Origin: Clostridium lundense DSM 17049
GTDB taxonomy: Bacteria > Bacillota > Clostridia > Clostridiales > Clostridiaceae
DNA length: 64,000 nt
NCBI RefSeq assembly: GCF_000619945.1
Contig: NZ_JHVC01000011.1
Location: 89,626 to 153,625, forward strand
Reading direction: 5' to 3'
Shown: piece by piece, positions 1 through 9,045 of the stretch
Position numbering within the stretch: position 1 is the stretch's first letter
Layout: each line of letters begins with the position of its first letter
Translations under genes and position numbers: made by a program
The notes under the pieces: generated by a model
Seen by the model: the letters and a program-made list of their open reading frames with translations, nothing else
The model's database searches: none
What the model was told of the DNA's origin: nothing

Positions 1-1
1 T

Positions 2-1234
2 ATGAATGGAGCGCAAACTGAACAACTTAATGAGAATTTTGTAAAAGAAATAAGTACAGTGGTAGACTTAGAAAAATATAATCAGTCATTTACTAAAAAT
101 GAATTAAAGGAAAAAATTTTAAATTTAAGTACACCATCTAAAAATCCTAGATATGATAAGTACGGAAATTTAGTAACAGAAGAGTATTATAATAAGTTAA
201 ATGAAAATTTAAATTTAGATTCTTTGCAAGATGTGACTAGTGTTAAATATGGTATAACTGTCAGAAGAACTCTTATGAAGACGTTTCCTACTTACGATTT
301 ACTTTTTAAGCAAGGAGACAATTATGAATTTGATAGACTAATGGAAACAGCAGTTTATCCTATAGAGCCATTAGTAATATTGGGTGAAAGTAAAGATAAA
401 CAATGGTATTTTGCTCAAATGTATAACTATTTAGCATGGATTCCTGCTAAAGATGTTGCTTTAGCTACTAAGGAGAAATTGTTTGATTATGTAAATAACA
501 ATAGATTTTTAGTAGCTACAGGTAAAAGAGTGTTTACAGTGTATAATCCATTAGATAAAGAATTGTCAGAAATAAAGTTCGATATGGGTGTTAGAATTCC
601 TTTAGCGGATAATAGTGAATTCAAAGATGAGCTATATGGACAAAGTACTGTAACAAATTATGTAGTAAAGGTTCCAGTAAGAGATAATGATGGAAACATG
701 GTTTTAAAGTGTGCTTTAATCCCTAGGTCAGAAGATGTTAATGAAGGATATTTACCTTATACAAAGAAATCAATTTTAAATCAAGCTTTTAAGTTTTTAG
801 GTGAAAGATATGGTTGGGGTGGAATGTTTGAGGCGAGAGATTGTTCTGCATTTATAATGGATATATATAGATCAATGGGAATTAAACTTCCACGAAATAC
901 AGATGAACAAGAAGATCGTGCTGTAGGAAAAATATATGAAATGAAGGAAAATATCCCCCTTAAAGAAAGAGAAAAAATTCTTAAGAAATTAAATGAAGGT
1001 GGGGTACTATATATGCCTGGACACACTATGCTCTATTTAGGACAGTATCAAGGTGAGCATTATATGATTCATGATTTTTCAGGATATTATAACAAAGAAA
1101 GTGACGGATCATATAAATATTATAAAGCTCGTCAGGTTATGGTAACCCCTGTAAAATTAGTTGGAAGCGATGATGGAAAAACTTATCTAGAAGATATGAC
1201 TACTGTAAAAGAGTTTGTCTTGACAAATAAATAG
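2..1234 (+). CDS. SH3/NlpC-P60 family cell-wall endopeptidase (5' end probably outside window)
   Basis: The C-terminal part is an NlpC/P60 cysteine peptidase domain: the catalytic Cys is in RDCSAF (about residue 281 of the visible protein) and the catalytic His in PGHTMLYLG (about 341). The region around residues 80-240 fits the bacterial SH3-like domains that precede NlpC/P60 in YkfC-type enzymes. Such enzymes cut the D-gamma-Glu to diamino-acid bond of murein peptides and release L-Ala-D-Glu, the substrate of the epimerase encoded two genes on. The first Met is at base 2 and no signal peptide follows it, so the real start is probably upstream. Family call is secure; substrate is inferred from the neighbours. 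Confidence 0.85.
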   Translation: MNGAQTEQLNENFVKEISTVVDLEKYNQSFTKNELKEKILNLSTPSKNPRYDKYGNLVTEEYYNKLNENLNLDSLQDVTSVKYGITVRRTLMKTFPTYDLLFKQGDNYEFDRLMETAVYPIEPLVILGESKDKQWYFAQMYNYLAWIPAKDVALATKEKLFDYVNNNRFLVATGKRVFTVYNPLDKELSEIKFDMGVRIPLADNSEFKDELYGQSTVTNYVVKVPVRDNDGNMVLKCALIPRSEDVNEGYLPYTKKSILNQAFKFLGERYGWGGMFEARDCSAFIMDIYRSMGIKLPRNTDEQEDRAVGKIYEMKENIPLKEREKILKKLNEGGVLYMPGHTMLYLGQYQGEHYMIHDFSGYYNKESDGSYKYYKARQVMVTPVKLVGSDDGKTYLEDMTTVKEFVLTNK

Positions 1235-1267
1235 AAGAAATGTATAATATTACTAGGGGAGATATAA

Positions 1268-1594
1268 ATGTATGCTGATAATACTTTATATGTAGTAGGT
1301 AATGCTAAAACTAATACGGACAATGCAATAACAAGTAAGTTTAATTCATTTTTTATAGGTTTTGTAGTAGAAATGGATAATGATACAATAATAGATTTAA
1401 GTTGTTCTTCAACTATAAGAACAACAGATGAATTTGTAAAAAGCTTATTTATTGGGAAAAGTCTTAAAAATTTGGACACAAAAGTTGAAGAGGAAGTTAA
1501 GAGACGATATCATGGCTCCTCTCAAAGAGCAATAATAGTTGCATATAAAGATGCTATAAAAAAATACAATGAAATAAAGGAAAGATATTTTTAA
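1268..1594 (+). CDS. DUF3870 domain protein
   Basis: A 108-residue soluble protein with the pattern of DUF3870: an N-terminal YVVGNAKT strand, a central segment on a conserved small molecule-like fold, and a C-terminal RAIIVAYKDAIKKY helix. Function is unknown. It starts 33 bases after the NlpC/P60 gene behind an AGGGGAGA ribosome site and is followed by a terminator, so it closes the first transcription unit. Its place in a murein-peptide cluster suggests an accessory role in uptake or handling of these peptides, but nothing in the sequence shows that directly. Confidence 0.7.
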   Translation: MYADNTLYVVGNAKTNTDNAITSKFNSFFIGFVVEMDNDTIIDLSCSSTIRTTDEFVKSLFIGKSLKNLDTKVEEEVKRRYHGSSQRAIIVAYKDAIKKYNEIKERYF

Positions 1595-1648
1595 TTTTAC
1601 TGTTTTATTTAAAGAGATGTAAAATTAACCTTTATATCCTAGTAAGTA

Positions 1649-1696
1649 AAATCCAGTAGAAGCATAATTAAGTTGTGCTTTTATTGGATTTTTTTA
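1649..1696 (+). terminator. Intrinsic terminator after DUF3870 gene
   Basis: Imperfect hairpin with arms AAATCCA...AAGCA and TGCTT...TGGATTT around an AT-rich loop, followed by a run of T. It separates the DUF3870 gene from the DUF819 gene. Confidence 0.75.
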
Positions 1697-1737
1697 TACC
1701 ATAAAATAGTTAAACTATAAAAATAAGGGGGGATATT

Positions 1738-2898
1738 ATGATTACAAAAGGCTTTACTTATGTGGCATTTCTAATTTTCTTTGCTAGTATGCTCGTACTT
1801 GCGGAAAAGAAATCTAAATCAAAAATTTTCACCTATGTACCTGCTATTGTACTATTATATTTTACTTCTATGCTTTTATCGACTTTTGGAGTTTGGCAGA
1901 ACAACAAAGATATAACAGCGGTTTATAAAGGACTTAAAGATAATTTATTACCAGCCATGATATTTTTAATGCTTTTAAGATGTGATATGAGAAAGATTGT
2001 AAAACTAGGGCCTAAAATGTTAATAGGATTTTTCTCAGCTACAATAAGCATTATGATAGGATTTATACTTACTTATAGTGTATTTAAAGGTTTTTATGAG
2101 CCAGACACTTGGAAAGCTTTTGCAGCACTTTGTGGAAGCTGGATTGGTGGAACTGGAAATATGGTAGCGGTGCAGGGAGCCCTAAATGTACCCGATGCAA
2201 AGCTTGGATATACTCTTCTTATGGACTCAATAAATTATTCTATTTGGGTAATGTTCTTGTTATGGTTAGTATCTTTTGCACCTAAGTTTAATAAATGGAC
2301 AAAGTCTAATACAAAGTTGATTGATGAAATAGGAGAAAAATTAAGCAAAGATAATGAAGCTATGAGAAAGGAAATAGATTTTGCTGATTTAATAGTACTA
2401 TTAGGATTAAGTTTATTTGTATCAGCAATTTCTATATATCTAGGTGGACTTATGCCAAAGTCTGTATTCTTCCAGGGAACTACATGGACAGTACTTATTG
2501 CCACTTTACTTGGAATAATCTTTGCTATGACACCAGTAGCAAAGATTCCTGGAGCATCACAACTATCAAATATTATGCTTTATACAATTGTAGCTTTAAT
2601 TGCATCTAGAGCAAATTTTGCAGAACTTACAAAGGCACCTCTATATATTATTTCTGGCTTTGTAATACTTGGTATACATGCTCTACTTATGATGGTATCA
2701 GCAAGAATATTCAAGTTAGACTTATTTACTTGTGGAGTTGCAAGTTTAGCCAACATAGGAGGAGTTGCTTCAGCACCTATTTTGGCAGCAGCATATAGTG
2801 AAGCATTAGTTCCTATAGGTGTTTTAATGGCCTTAATGGGATATATAGTTGGTACCGGAGGAGGACTTTTAGTAGGAAAAATACTTTCAATAATATAG
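1738..2898 (+). CDS. DUF819 family integral membrane protein
   Basis: A 386-residue polytopic membrane protein with hydrophobic segments along its whole length and a GSWIGGTGNMVAVQGAL loop in the first half that is mirrored by ANIGGVASAPILAAAY near the end. This two-fold layout with Gly-rich re-entrant loops is typical of DUF819 proteins, which resemble secondary transporters. The start follows a strong AAGGGGGGATATT site. It sits between the NlpC/P60 enzyme and the dipeptide epimerase, so import of murein-derived dipeptides or a cognate amino acid is a fair inference; no substrate can be read from the sequence. Confidence 0.75.
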   Translation: MITKGFTYVAFLIFFASMLVLAEKKSKSKIFTYVPAIVLLYFTSMLLSTFGVWQNNKDITAVYKGLKDNLLPAMIFLMLLRCDMRKIVKLGPKMLIGFFSATISIMIGFILTYSVFKGFYEPDTWKAFAALCGSWIGGTGNMVAVQGALNVPDAKLGYTLLMDSINYSIWVMFLLWLVSFAPKFNKWTKSNTKLIDEIGEKLSKDNEAMRKEIDFADLIVLLGLSLFVSAISIYLGGLMPKSVFFQGTTWTVLIATLLGIIFAMTPVAKIPGASQLSNIMLYTIVALIASRANFAELTKAPLYIISGFVILGIHALLMMVSARIFKLDLFTCGVASLANIGGVASAPILAAAYSEALVPIGVLMALMGYIVGTGGGLLVGKILSII

Positions 2899-2913
2899 TG
2901 AGTAAGGTGATTT

Positions 2914-2985
2914 TTAGCTCTGGAGGAAGTTTACTTAAAGGAATGCATAACATATAGTCTGGAGCTAAGAAAAGTTTATTTAAAG
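2914..2985 (+). promoter_or_regulatory. Inverted and direct repeats upstream of the epimerase gene
   Basis: TTAGCTC (2914-2920) and GAGCTAA (2962-2968) form an inverted repeat. AAGTTTACTTAAAG (2927-2940) recurs with one change at 2972-2985, giving a 45-base direct repeat. The block lies between the DUF819 gene and the epimerase start and could be an operator or a weak attenuator. No T run follows the stem, so it is not a standard terminator. Confidence 0.35.
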
Positions 2986-3016
2986 ACATAATTAAAACAT
3001 TAAGGAGGTAATAAAA

Positions 3017-4114
3017 ATGAAGATTACAAATGTTATAATAGGTGAAATTTCTGTTCCACTTAAAACTCCTTTTAAAACTGCTTTAAGGACAGTAAATAGT
3101 GTAGAAGATATAATAGTAGAAATTCACACTGATACAGGTAATGTTGGTTTTGGAGAAGCACCTCCAACTGGAGTTATTACAGGAGATACTAAAGGAGCTA
3201 TAATAGGAGCTATTGAAGATCATATAAAGAAGAATATAATTGGCATGGATATAGAAAATTTTGAAGAAATTATGATGAAATTAGACAAATGTATAGTAAA
3301 AAATACTAGTGCTAAGGCAGCTGTGGACATAGCATTATATGATTTACATGGACAATTGTATAATTCTCCTTTGTACAAACTACTGGGAGGATATAGAAAA
3401 GAAATAACTACAGATATAACTATAAGTGTTAATGATCCAGATGAAATGGCTAGAGATAGTATAGATGCAATAAAAATAGGGTATGAAACTTTAAAAATAA
3501 AAGTAGGAAAAGAAGCGAAAAAGGATATAGACAGAATGAAGGCTATAAGAGAGGCAGTAGGATATGACATAAAACTTAGAATAGATGCCAATCAAGGTTG
3601 GAAGCCTAAAGAAGCAGTACAGACATTAATGAAGATGGAAGATGAAGGTTTAGATATAGAATTTGTAGAACAACCTGTAGTGGCTCATGATATAGAAGGA
3701 TTAAAATTTGTAACAGATAATGTTTCTATACCAGTTTTAGCAGACGAAAGTGTATTTTCACCAGAAGATGCTTTAGCTATATTACAGAGACGAGCAGCAG
3801 ATCTTATCAACATAAAGCTTATGAAGACTGGGGGAATTCATAATGCTCTTAAAATATGTTCTATGGCAGAAATATATGGAATAGAATGTATGATAGGATG
3901 TATGCTTGAGGCCAAGATAAGTGTAAATGCAGCGGTACACTTGGCTGCAGCTAAAAGTATTATTACAAAGATAGATTTAGATGGGCCAGTGCTTTGCAGT
4001 GAAGATCCTATAGAAGGTGGGGCAATTTTTAATGAATGTAAAATTACTTTAAATGATGAACCAGGGCTTGGAATCAGAAAAGTTAATGGAATAAAATATC
4101 TAAATATGAAATAA
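3017..4114 (+). CDS. Dipeptide epimerase (L-Ala-D/L-Glu epimerase type, enolase superfamily)
   Basis: The 365-residue protein has all catalytic landmarks of the muconate-lactonizing subgroup dipeptide epimerases: a KIK motif (Lys160, Lys162), metal ligands Asp190 (RIDANQGW), Glu218 (VEQP) and Asp243 (LADES), and the opposing Lys267 (NIKLMKTGG). These match the numbering of Bacillus subtilis YkfB almost exactly. The enzyme interconverts L-Ala-D-Glu and L-Ala-L-Glu so that murein dipeptides can be cut by ordinary peptidases. An AAGGAGGT site precedes the ATG. The flanking NlpC/P60 and PepV-type genes supply substrate and remove product, which supports the Ala-Glu specificity. Confidence 0.9.
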   Translation: MKITNVIIGEISVPLKTPFKTALRTVNSVEDIIVEIHTDTGNVGFGEAPPTGVITGDTKGAIIGAIEDHIKKNIIGMDIENFEEIMMKLDKCIVKNTSAKAAVDIALYDLHGQLYNSPLYKLLGGYRKEITTDITISVNDPDEMARDSIDAIKIGYETLKIKVGKEAKKDIDRMKAIREAVGYDIKLRIDANQGWKPKEAVQTLMKMEDEGLDIEFVEQPVVAHDIEGLKFVTDNVSIPVLADESVFSPEDALAILQRRAADLINIKLMKTGGIHNALKICSMAEIYGIECMIGCMLEAKISVNAAVHLAAAKSIITKIDLDGPVLCSEDPIEGGAIFNECKITLNDEPGLGIRKVNGIKYLNMK

Positions 4115-4206
4115 ATTATAATAAAATGCTTCATTAAATAAACGATTTCAGAAGGTTATGTTTTATTTATATAACTATAGAAAATATTAAAAAGGGGGAT
4201 TCATAA

Positions 4207-5502
4207 ATGTTATTTGGTATTTCACCATTATTTGCTCTACTACCACTAATTCTTTATATAGTTCTTGCGTTTAAGGATATCAATCCTATCTTAAATGTAC
4301 TTTTATGTGTTATTATTACTGCTATTTTAACCAATAAGCCTTTACTTGGAATGGGAGCAGTTATAGCGGAATCTTTAGGATCATTTTTATCTTTAATAGG
4401 ATTTATTATACTACTTGGTTCAGCATTAGGAGCTATTCTTAAGAAAACTGGGGTTGCTGAAAATATTGTTAGAGGCGTTATGAAGAAAATAGGAATTAAT
4501 ACAGAAAAAAAGGCTATTTTATCTTCTATGGTAACTTCAATGGTTTTAACTGCATTATTAGGAACTCTTGCTGGAGCTAATGCTATAATAGCACCTATAG
4601 TAATTCCTTTAGTAGCTGCTATTGGTATTACTCCTTCAGCTTTAGCAGTAGTATTTATGGGGGCAGGACTTACAGGACTTTTTATAGGACCTTTTTCACC
4701 ACAGGTAGTAACAATTATGGGGTTAACAGGGTTAAGTTATGGACAATATTTAGTAGGTGCTGGATTACCAGTAACAGTTGTTTGTTTAGTTACAACTTAT
4801 ATAATGGCAAATAGAATTCAAGGGGAAACAAAAGGTGTTTATGCCTATGAAAACGTTGAAAATATTGATGTAGATAAGAAATCTACTCAAGAAGCAACAA
4901 GAGCAACTTATGCTTTCTTAATAAGTTTAACACTTTTAATTATCTATGGTATTTATGTAAAGAGTGGAGCTTCCTATGCGGTAGTTGTTATGTTTACAGC
5001 AGCTATTGTTACAGGAATTGCGGCAAAACTTAGCTTAAATGATATATTTGATACATTAGTTCAAGGTGCCTCTCGTATGATGTGGTTATTTATAATGTTC
5101 GTTTTATTTAATCCATTCATAACATTTATTGAAGAGTCAGGAGCATTTAAAGCTTTAGTTGATATATTAGAACCATTATTAGCATCAGGAAATAAAATAG
5201 TATTTTCTTTAGTATCTACATTAACAGGTATATTTGGAATAGGTGGAGCAGCTGTAGCACAATCTGTAGTAATGGATAAAATGTTTAAGGGTTTTGTACA
5301 AGATTTAGGTATATCCACAACCCTTTGGGCCATGATTATATTAATAGGTTCACAAATAACTTCCTTTGCATATCCAGAAGCAGATATGTTAGGACAAATG
5401 GGGCTTGCTAGATCTAAGGACTTAAAGAATATGGTTAAGTTTGGTGTAGTTGTGGTTATTGTTAATGTTTTACTTGTATTTGTAAGATCATTCTTTGGTT
5501 AA
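4207..5502 (+). CDS. Polytopic ion-transporter-superfamily permease
   Basis: A 431-residue membrane protein with about a dozen hydrophobic segments and two similar Gly/Ala-rich loops (GTLAGANAIIAPIVIPLV in the first half, GIFGIGGAAVAQSVVM in the second), as in the NhaC/GntP/SLC13-like ion transporter superfamily. It starts behind an AAAAAGGGGG site 92 bases after the epimerase and its end lies only 14 bases before the serine hydrolase start, so the genes are probably co-transcribed. Likely a secondary importer of a dipeptide or carboxylate coupled to Na+ or H+; the family boundary and the substrate are uncertain. Confidence 0.65.
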   Translation: MLFGISPLFALLPLILYIVLAFKDINPILNVLLCVIITAILTNKPLLGMGAVIAESLGSFLSLIGFIILLGSALGAILKKTGVAENIVRGVMKKIGINTEKKAILSSMVTSMVLTALLGTLAGANAIIAPIVIPLVAAIGITPSALAVVFMGAGLTGLFIGPFSPQVVTIMGLTGLSYGQYLVGAGLPVTVVCLVTTYIMANRIQGETKGVYAYENVENIDVDKKSTQEATRATYAFLISLTLLIIYGIYVKSGASYAVVVMFTAAIVTGIAAKLSLNDIFDTLVQGASRMMWLFIMFVLFNPFITFIEESGAFKALVDILEPLLASGNKIVFSLVSTLTGIFGIGGAAVAQSVVMDKMFKGFVQDLGISTTLWAMIILIGSQITSFAYPEADMLGQMGLARSKDLKNMVKFGVVVVIVNVLLVFVRSFFG

Positions 5503-5516
5503 AAGGGAGGAAGGTT

Positions 5517-6296
5517 ATGGAACTTAAAGAAAAAATTAGCGATATAATTAATGAAAATAAAGGTGATGTGGGAGTAGTTGTTAAAAATTTGAATACAGAC
5601 TCCACTATCATGATAAATGAGGAAGAAGTTTTTCCTTCAGCTAGTACAATTAAATTAGTTATCATATCCACATTAATGAAAGAAGTTAGTAAGGGAATAA
5701 TGAAATTAGATGATAAAATTGTTTTAACAAATAAATGTAAATGTGGTGGAGACGGTATACTAAAAGAACTAAATGACGGAAAAAGTTTTACTTTAAAAGA
5801 AATTGCAACTCTTATGATTATATTAAGTGATAATACTGCTACAAATATATTAATAGATTTACTGAGTATGGAAAAGATAAATGAAATGGCTAAAGAATTA
5901 AATTTACCAAATACGCAGTTAAGAAGAAAGATGATGGATTCTGAAGCTGCAAGAATGGGAAGAGAAAATGTAACTACAGCAAAGGATATGTGTCATATTC
6001 TAGAGCTAATTTATAAAGGAAAGGTTGTAAGTGAAGAGTATAGTGATATTATATTAGATATATTAAAGAGACAGCAGGTTGGTGGAAGATTAAACTTATA
6101 TCTACCAGAGGAAATTACTATAGCTCATAAAACAGGAGATTTAGATAAATTAGAGCATGATGTAGGAATAGTATATCATCAACATTGCAATTATATCATC
6201 TGTGTACTAACAAAGAATGTAGAAACAAATAAAGATGGAAGAGAAATAATAGGCAAAGTTTCACTCCAAGTATACAATAATGTAGAGCAAATATAA
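5517..6296 (+). CDS. Class A beta-lactamase-fold serine hydrolase
   Basis: The 259-residue protein carries the three active-site motifs of the penicillin-recognising fold: SxxK (Ser43-Thr-Ile-Lys46), SDN (104-106) and HKTG (204-207). There is no signal peptide or lipobox at the N-terminus (MELKEKISDI), so it appears cytosolic, unlike true beta-lactamases. The GGAGGAAGGTT site is ideal. In this operon it more probably acts on murein peptides or a related amide than on antibiotics; resistance should not be inferred from the fold alone. Confidence 0.8.
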   Translation: MELKEKISDIINENKGDVGVVVKNLNTDSTIMINEEEVFPSASTIKLVIISTLMKEVSKGIMKLDDKIVLTNKCKCGGDGILKELNDGKSFTLKEIATLMIILSDNTATNILIDLLSMEKINEMAKELNLPNTQLRRKMMDSEAARMGRENVTTAKDMCHILELIYKGKVVSEEYSDIILDILKRQQVGGRLNLYLPEEITIAHKTGDLDKLEHDVGIVYHQHCNYIICVLTKNVETNKDGREIIGKVSLQVYNNVEQI

Positions 6297-6317
6297 TTTT
6301 AGAACTTTGTTTATAAG

Positions 6318-6353
6318 AGGAGCAAATAAGATAAAAATTATTTGCTCCTTTTG
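6318..6353 (+). terminator. Intrinsic terminator after serine hydrolase gene
   Basis: Perfect 12-bp stem AGGAGCAAATAA / TTATTTGCTCCT with an 8-base loop, followed by TTTT. It ends the epimerase operon. Confidence 0.9.
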
Positions 6354-6662
6354 TGTGATAAATAGTTACAAATAAAACTTATATTGGAATAAAAAGTGGT
6401 ACAAAATTACAACAAATTAAGAAACTAATATTCTAAATAATGCTGACACTGTGATATAATAAATGTATAATATAATTAATAATAAAATCATATTAGTGAA
6501 ATGGGGAAATAAGAAGGTCAAAAAAACACACATAATATTGATTAATAAAAGTAAAACTAATTAGAAAATCCTTCTTAGTTATTTTAATCTTAATTAAGAA
6601 TTTTTTATACAACAGTTAGGCATCTTGGAAGAAGCATAAATATTTTTACTGGAGGTAGGGAA
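6354..6662. other. AT-rich intergenic region upstream of pepV
   Basis: About 300 bases with no credible gene. A TGATATAAT box near 6452 may be a -10 element for pepV. The run from about 6545 to 6610 holds AT-rich inverted repeats of low information. The ribosome site for pepV (GGAGGTAGGG) is at its end. I see no riboswitch or T-box landmarks. Confidence 0.5.
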
Positions 6663-8054
6663 ATGATATTAAATAGGAAGATTAATGAATTAAAAGAGGA
6701 GCTAATAGAATCCACCCAGGAAATTATGAGAATAAAAAGTGTGGAAGAAGAAGCTAAAGAAGGCATGCCTTTTGGAGAAGGTGTATCTAAAGCTTTAGAG
6801 TGTGCTTTGAAAATTTCAAGAAGATTAGGATTTAACACTAAGAATTTAGATGGTTATGTAGGATATGCGGAATACGGAGAAGGAGATGAATATATAGGAA
6901 TTTTAGGACATTTGGATGTAGTACCAGAGGGTGATGGTTGGAAATATCCACCTTACGCAGCGGAAATACATGAAGGAAAGATATATGGAAGAGGAGCTTT
7001 AGATGATAAAGGACCTATTATGGCAGCATTATACGGGTTAAAGGCTATAAAGGATTCAAATTTACCTTTATCTAAAAAGGTTAGAGTAATATTCGGGACT
7101 AATGAAGAAACTGGTTGTAAGGAGATGGAATATTATTTAGAAAGAGAAAAGCCACCAGTAGCAGGATTTACTCCAGATGCTGAGTATCCACTTATTTATG
7201 CAGAAAAAGGTATAACTTCTTTTGATTTGGTAAAAGATTTAAAATCAATAGGAACAGAGGATCTATGTATTAAGTATATAAAGGGTGGACAAAGAGTTAA
7301 TATGGTTCCTGACTATTGTGAAGTGGGAATATGGTCTAAAGAAAAAGACTTCGTAATAAAGGCTTTAGAAAAGTTTAAACAAACTAATGAATTTAATTTA
7401 ACTGCTCACATAAAGAGTGATATGGTAGTAATAAAATCTATAGGTGTGTCTGCTCATGGAAGCTTGCCAGAGCTTGGAGTTAATGCAATAATGCAGATGT
7501 TTAAATTTTTAGCTTTCTTACCATTAGAAGATACAGATATATATAAATATATAGATTTTTTTAATAAACATGTTGGTTTTGAGTGTCATGGAGAATCTTT
7601 TGGAGTGGCTTTAGAAGATGAAGAATCAGGAAAGTTATCATTTAATATAGGAACTGTTGAAATGGAAGAAAATAAAATTTCATTGGGGTTAAATTTAAGA
7701 TATCCTGTAACTTATACTTATAATGATATGATAGTTCCATTTGAAAAAACTTTAGAAGGTACTGAAATAAAAATAGAAAATATGAGTCATATGGCACCTT
7801 TATATTTCCCAAAGGATCATGAGCTAATAAAAACTTTATTAAATGTATATACAGAACAGACAGGAGAAAGAAAGGAACCTCTTGCAATTGGAGGAGGAAC
7901 TTATGCTAAGGAAATGCCTAATATAGTTGCTTATGGACCAATTTTTCCAGGAAAGCCTGACCTTGATCATCAAGTAAATGAATATATTGAAATTGAAGAT
8001 TTAGTAATGAATGCAAAAATCTACGCTCATGCAATATATGAACTAGCTAAATAG
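6663..8054 (+). CDS. pepV: M20 family dipeptidase, PepV/Sapep type
   Basis: A 463-residue M20 metallopeptidase. Zinc ligands and catalytic residues are in place: GHLDVVPEGDGW (His83, Asp85), YGRGALDDKGP (Asp114/115), TNEETG (Glu148/149), and a terminal DLDHQVNEYI with the last His. The long central lid domain is typical of PepV. The enzyme hydrolyses dipeptides in the cytosol. Its position after the epimerase operon suggests that L-Ala-L-Glu is a physiological substrate. It has its own transcription unit, flanked by terminators. Confidence 0.9.
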   Translation: MILNRKINELKEELIESTQEIMRIKSVEEEAKEGMPFGEGVSKALECALKISRRLGFNTKNLDGYVGYAEYGEGDEYIGILGHLDVVPEGDGWKYPPYAAEIHEGKIYGRGALDDKGPIMAALYGLKAIKDSNLPLSKKVRVIFGTNEETGCKEMEYYLEREKPPVAGFTPDAEYPLIYAEKGITSFDLVKDLKSIGTEDLCIKYIKGGQRVNMVPDYCEVGIWSKEKDFVIKALEKFKQTNEFNLTAHIKSDMVVIKSIGVSAHGSLPELGVNAIMQMFKFLAFLPLEDTDIYKYIDFFNKHVGFECHGESFGVALEDEESGKLSFNIGTVEMEENKISLGLNLRYPVTYTYNDMIVPFEKTLEGTEIKIENMSHMAPLYFPKDHELIKTLLNVYTEQTGERKEPLAIGGGTYAKEMPNIVAYGPIFPGKPDLDHQVNEYIEIEDLVMNAKIYAHAIYELAK

Positions 8055-8065
8055 TAAATGTGGGT

Positions 8066-8105
8066 AAGTGAGGTATCATTTAAAGTGAATGATACTTCAC
8101 TTTTT
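8066..8105 (+). terminator. Intrinsic terminator after pepV
   Basis: Stem AAGTGAGGTATCATT / AATGATACTTCACTT with one G-U pair and a 7-base loop, ending in TTTTT. Confidence 0.9.
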
Positions 8106-8154
8106 AATTTGTACATTTATTTTTATATTTTCTATATAAAAAAATTTAGTATGA

Positions 8155-8163
8155 TGCTATAAT
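8155..8163 (+). promoter_or_regulatory. Extended -10 promoter for TSUP gene
   Basis: TGCTATAAT is an extended -10 element (TG-N-TATAAT) 57 bases before the TSUP start. No good -35 box is present, as is usual for extended -10 promoters. Confidence 0.5.
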
Positions 8164-8219
8164 GAAATTGTTGGAATATATAGTATATTTAAACTCATCA
8201 TTATTAAGGAGGACTTTAA

Positions 8220-8993
8220 ATGTTAGCAACTGTACCTATTATCTACAAAATAGTGTTTTTATGTGCGGCAGGATTTTTAGCAGCTTTTATAGACTCAATT
8301 GCCGGTGGTGGAGGATTAATAAGTTTGCCAGCATATTTTCTTGTGGGATTTCCACCACACTATACTTTAGGAACAAATAAATTTTCTGCAACTTGCGGTT
8401 CTATTGTAAGTACAGCAAAGTTTGCCCAATCTGGAAAAATAGATAAGAGTATATTAAAAATATTATTACCATTTACATTTCTTGGAGCATGTACTGGTGT
8501 TACTACAGTTTTGCTTATCGATTCTAGCGTATTAAAACCTTTAGTTTTATTCTTATTATTAGCAGTAGGAATTTATAGTTTTTTTTCAAAAAGCGTAGGA
8601 ATGGAAGATAACTTTCAGGGGGCTACCAAAAAAACATTAATAATTGGAAGTATTTTTGCTTTTGCTATGGGATTTTATGACGGATTTTTTGGACCAGGAG
8701 TAGGTTCTTTCTTAATCTTCGGACTTATAAAAATATATGGATTTGATTTTGTACGAGCTAGTGGAAATGCTAAGGCCATGAATCTTATGAGCAATTTTAC
8801 ATCATTAATATTGTTTGCTATAAAAGGAAAGATATATTACTTAATGGGTATTCCAATGGCAATATTTATGATTTTTGGTGCTAAAGTTGGAACAAAACTT
8901 GCACTAAAAGAAGGGGCTAAGTTCATAAAGCCTATATTTGTTACTATGTCTCTTTTAGTAGCAGTAAAAATGATATATGAAATGGTTGGATAG
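8220..8993 (+). CDS. TSUP family (TauE/SafE) membrane permease
   Basis: A 257-residue protein with about eight membrane segments and the two TSUP signatures: DSIAGGGGLISLPA in the first half and the GFYDGFFGPGVGSFL repeat in the second. TSUP proteins export or import sulfite, sulfonates or other organic anions; the substrate here is unknown. An AAGGAGG site precedes the ATG. It is a single-gene unit between terminators. Confidence 0.85.
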   Translation: MLATVPIIYKIVFLCAAGFLAAFIDSIAGGGGLISLPAYFLVGFPPHYTLGTNKFSATCGSIVSTAKFAQSGKIDKSILKILLPFTFLGACTGVTTVLLIDSSVLKPLVLFLLLAVGIYSFFSKSVGMEDNFQGATKKTLIIGSIFAFAMGFYDGFFGPGVGSFLIFGLIKIYGFDFVRASGNAKAMNLMSNFTSLILFAIKGKIYYLMGIPMAIFMIFGAKVGTKLALKEGAKFIKPIFVTMSLLVAVKMIYEMVG

Positions 8994-9000
8994 TTTAACT

Positions 9001-9035
9001 AAAAGGGATTGTACATTTTGTGTACAATCCCTTTT
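9001..9035. terminator. Bidirectional terminator between convergent genes
   Basis: A perfect 15-bp stem AAAAGGGATTGTACA / TGTACAATCCCTTTT with a 5-base loop. The A-rich left flank and T-rich right flank let it work for both the TSUP gene and the convergent LTA-synthase-type gene. Confidence 0.92.
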
Positions 9036-9045
9036 AATTAAAAAA

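Noticed and set aside
5517..6296. Serine hydrolase as a beta-lactamase resistance gene
   Set aside because: Motifs fit the fold, but there is no signal peptide or lipobox and the gene is in a murein-peptide operon, so antibiotic resistance is not supported.
8162..8380. ORF of 72 codons overlapping the TSUP start
   Set aside because: It overlaps a membrane protein gene with strong family motifs and contains Cys/Phe-rich sequence typical of a shadow frame.
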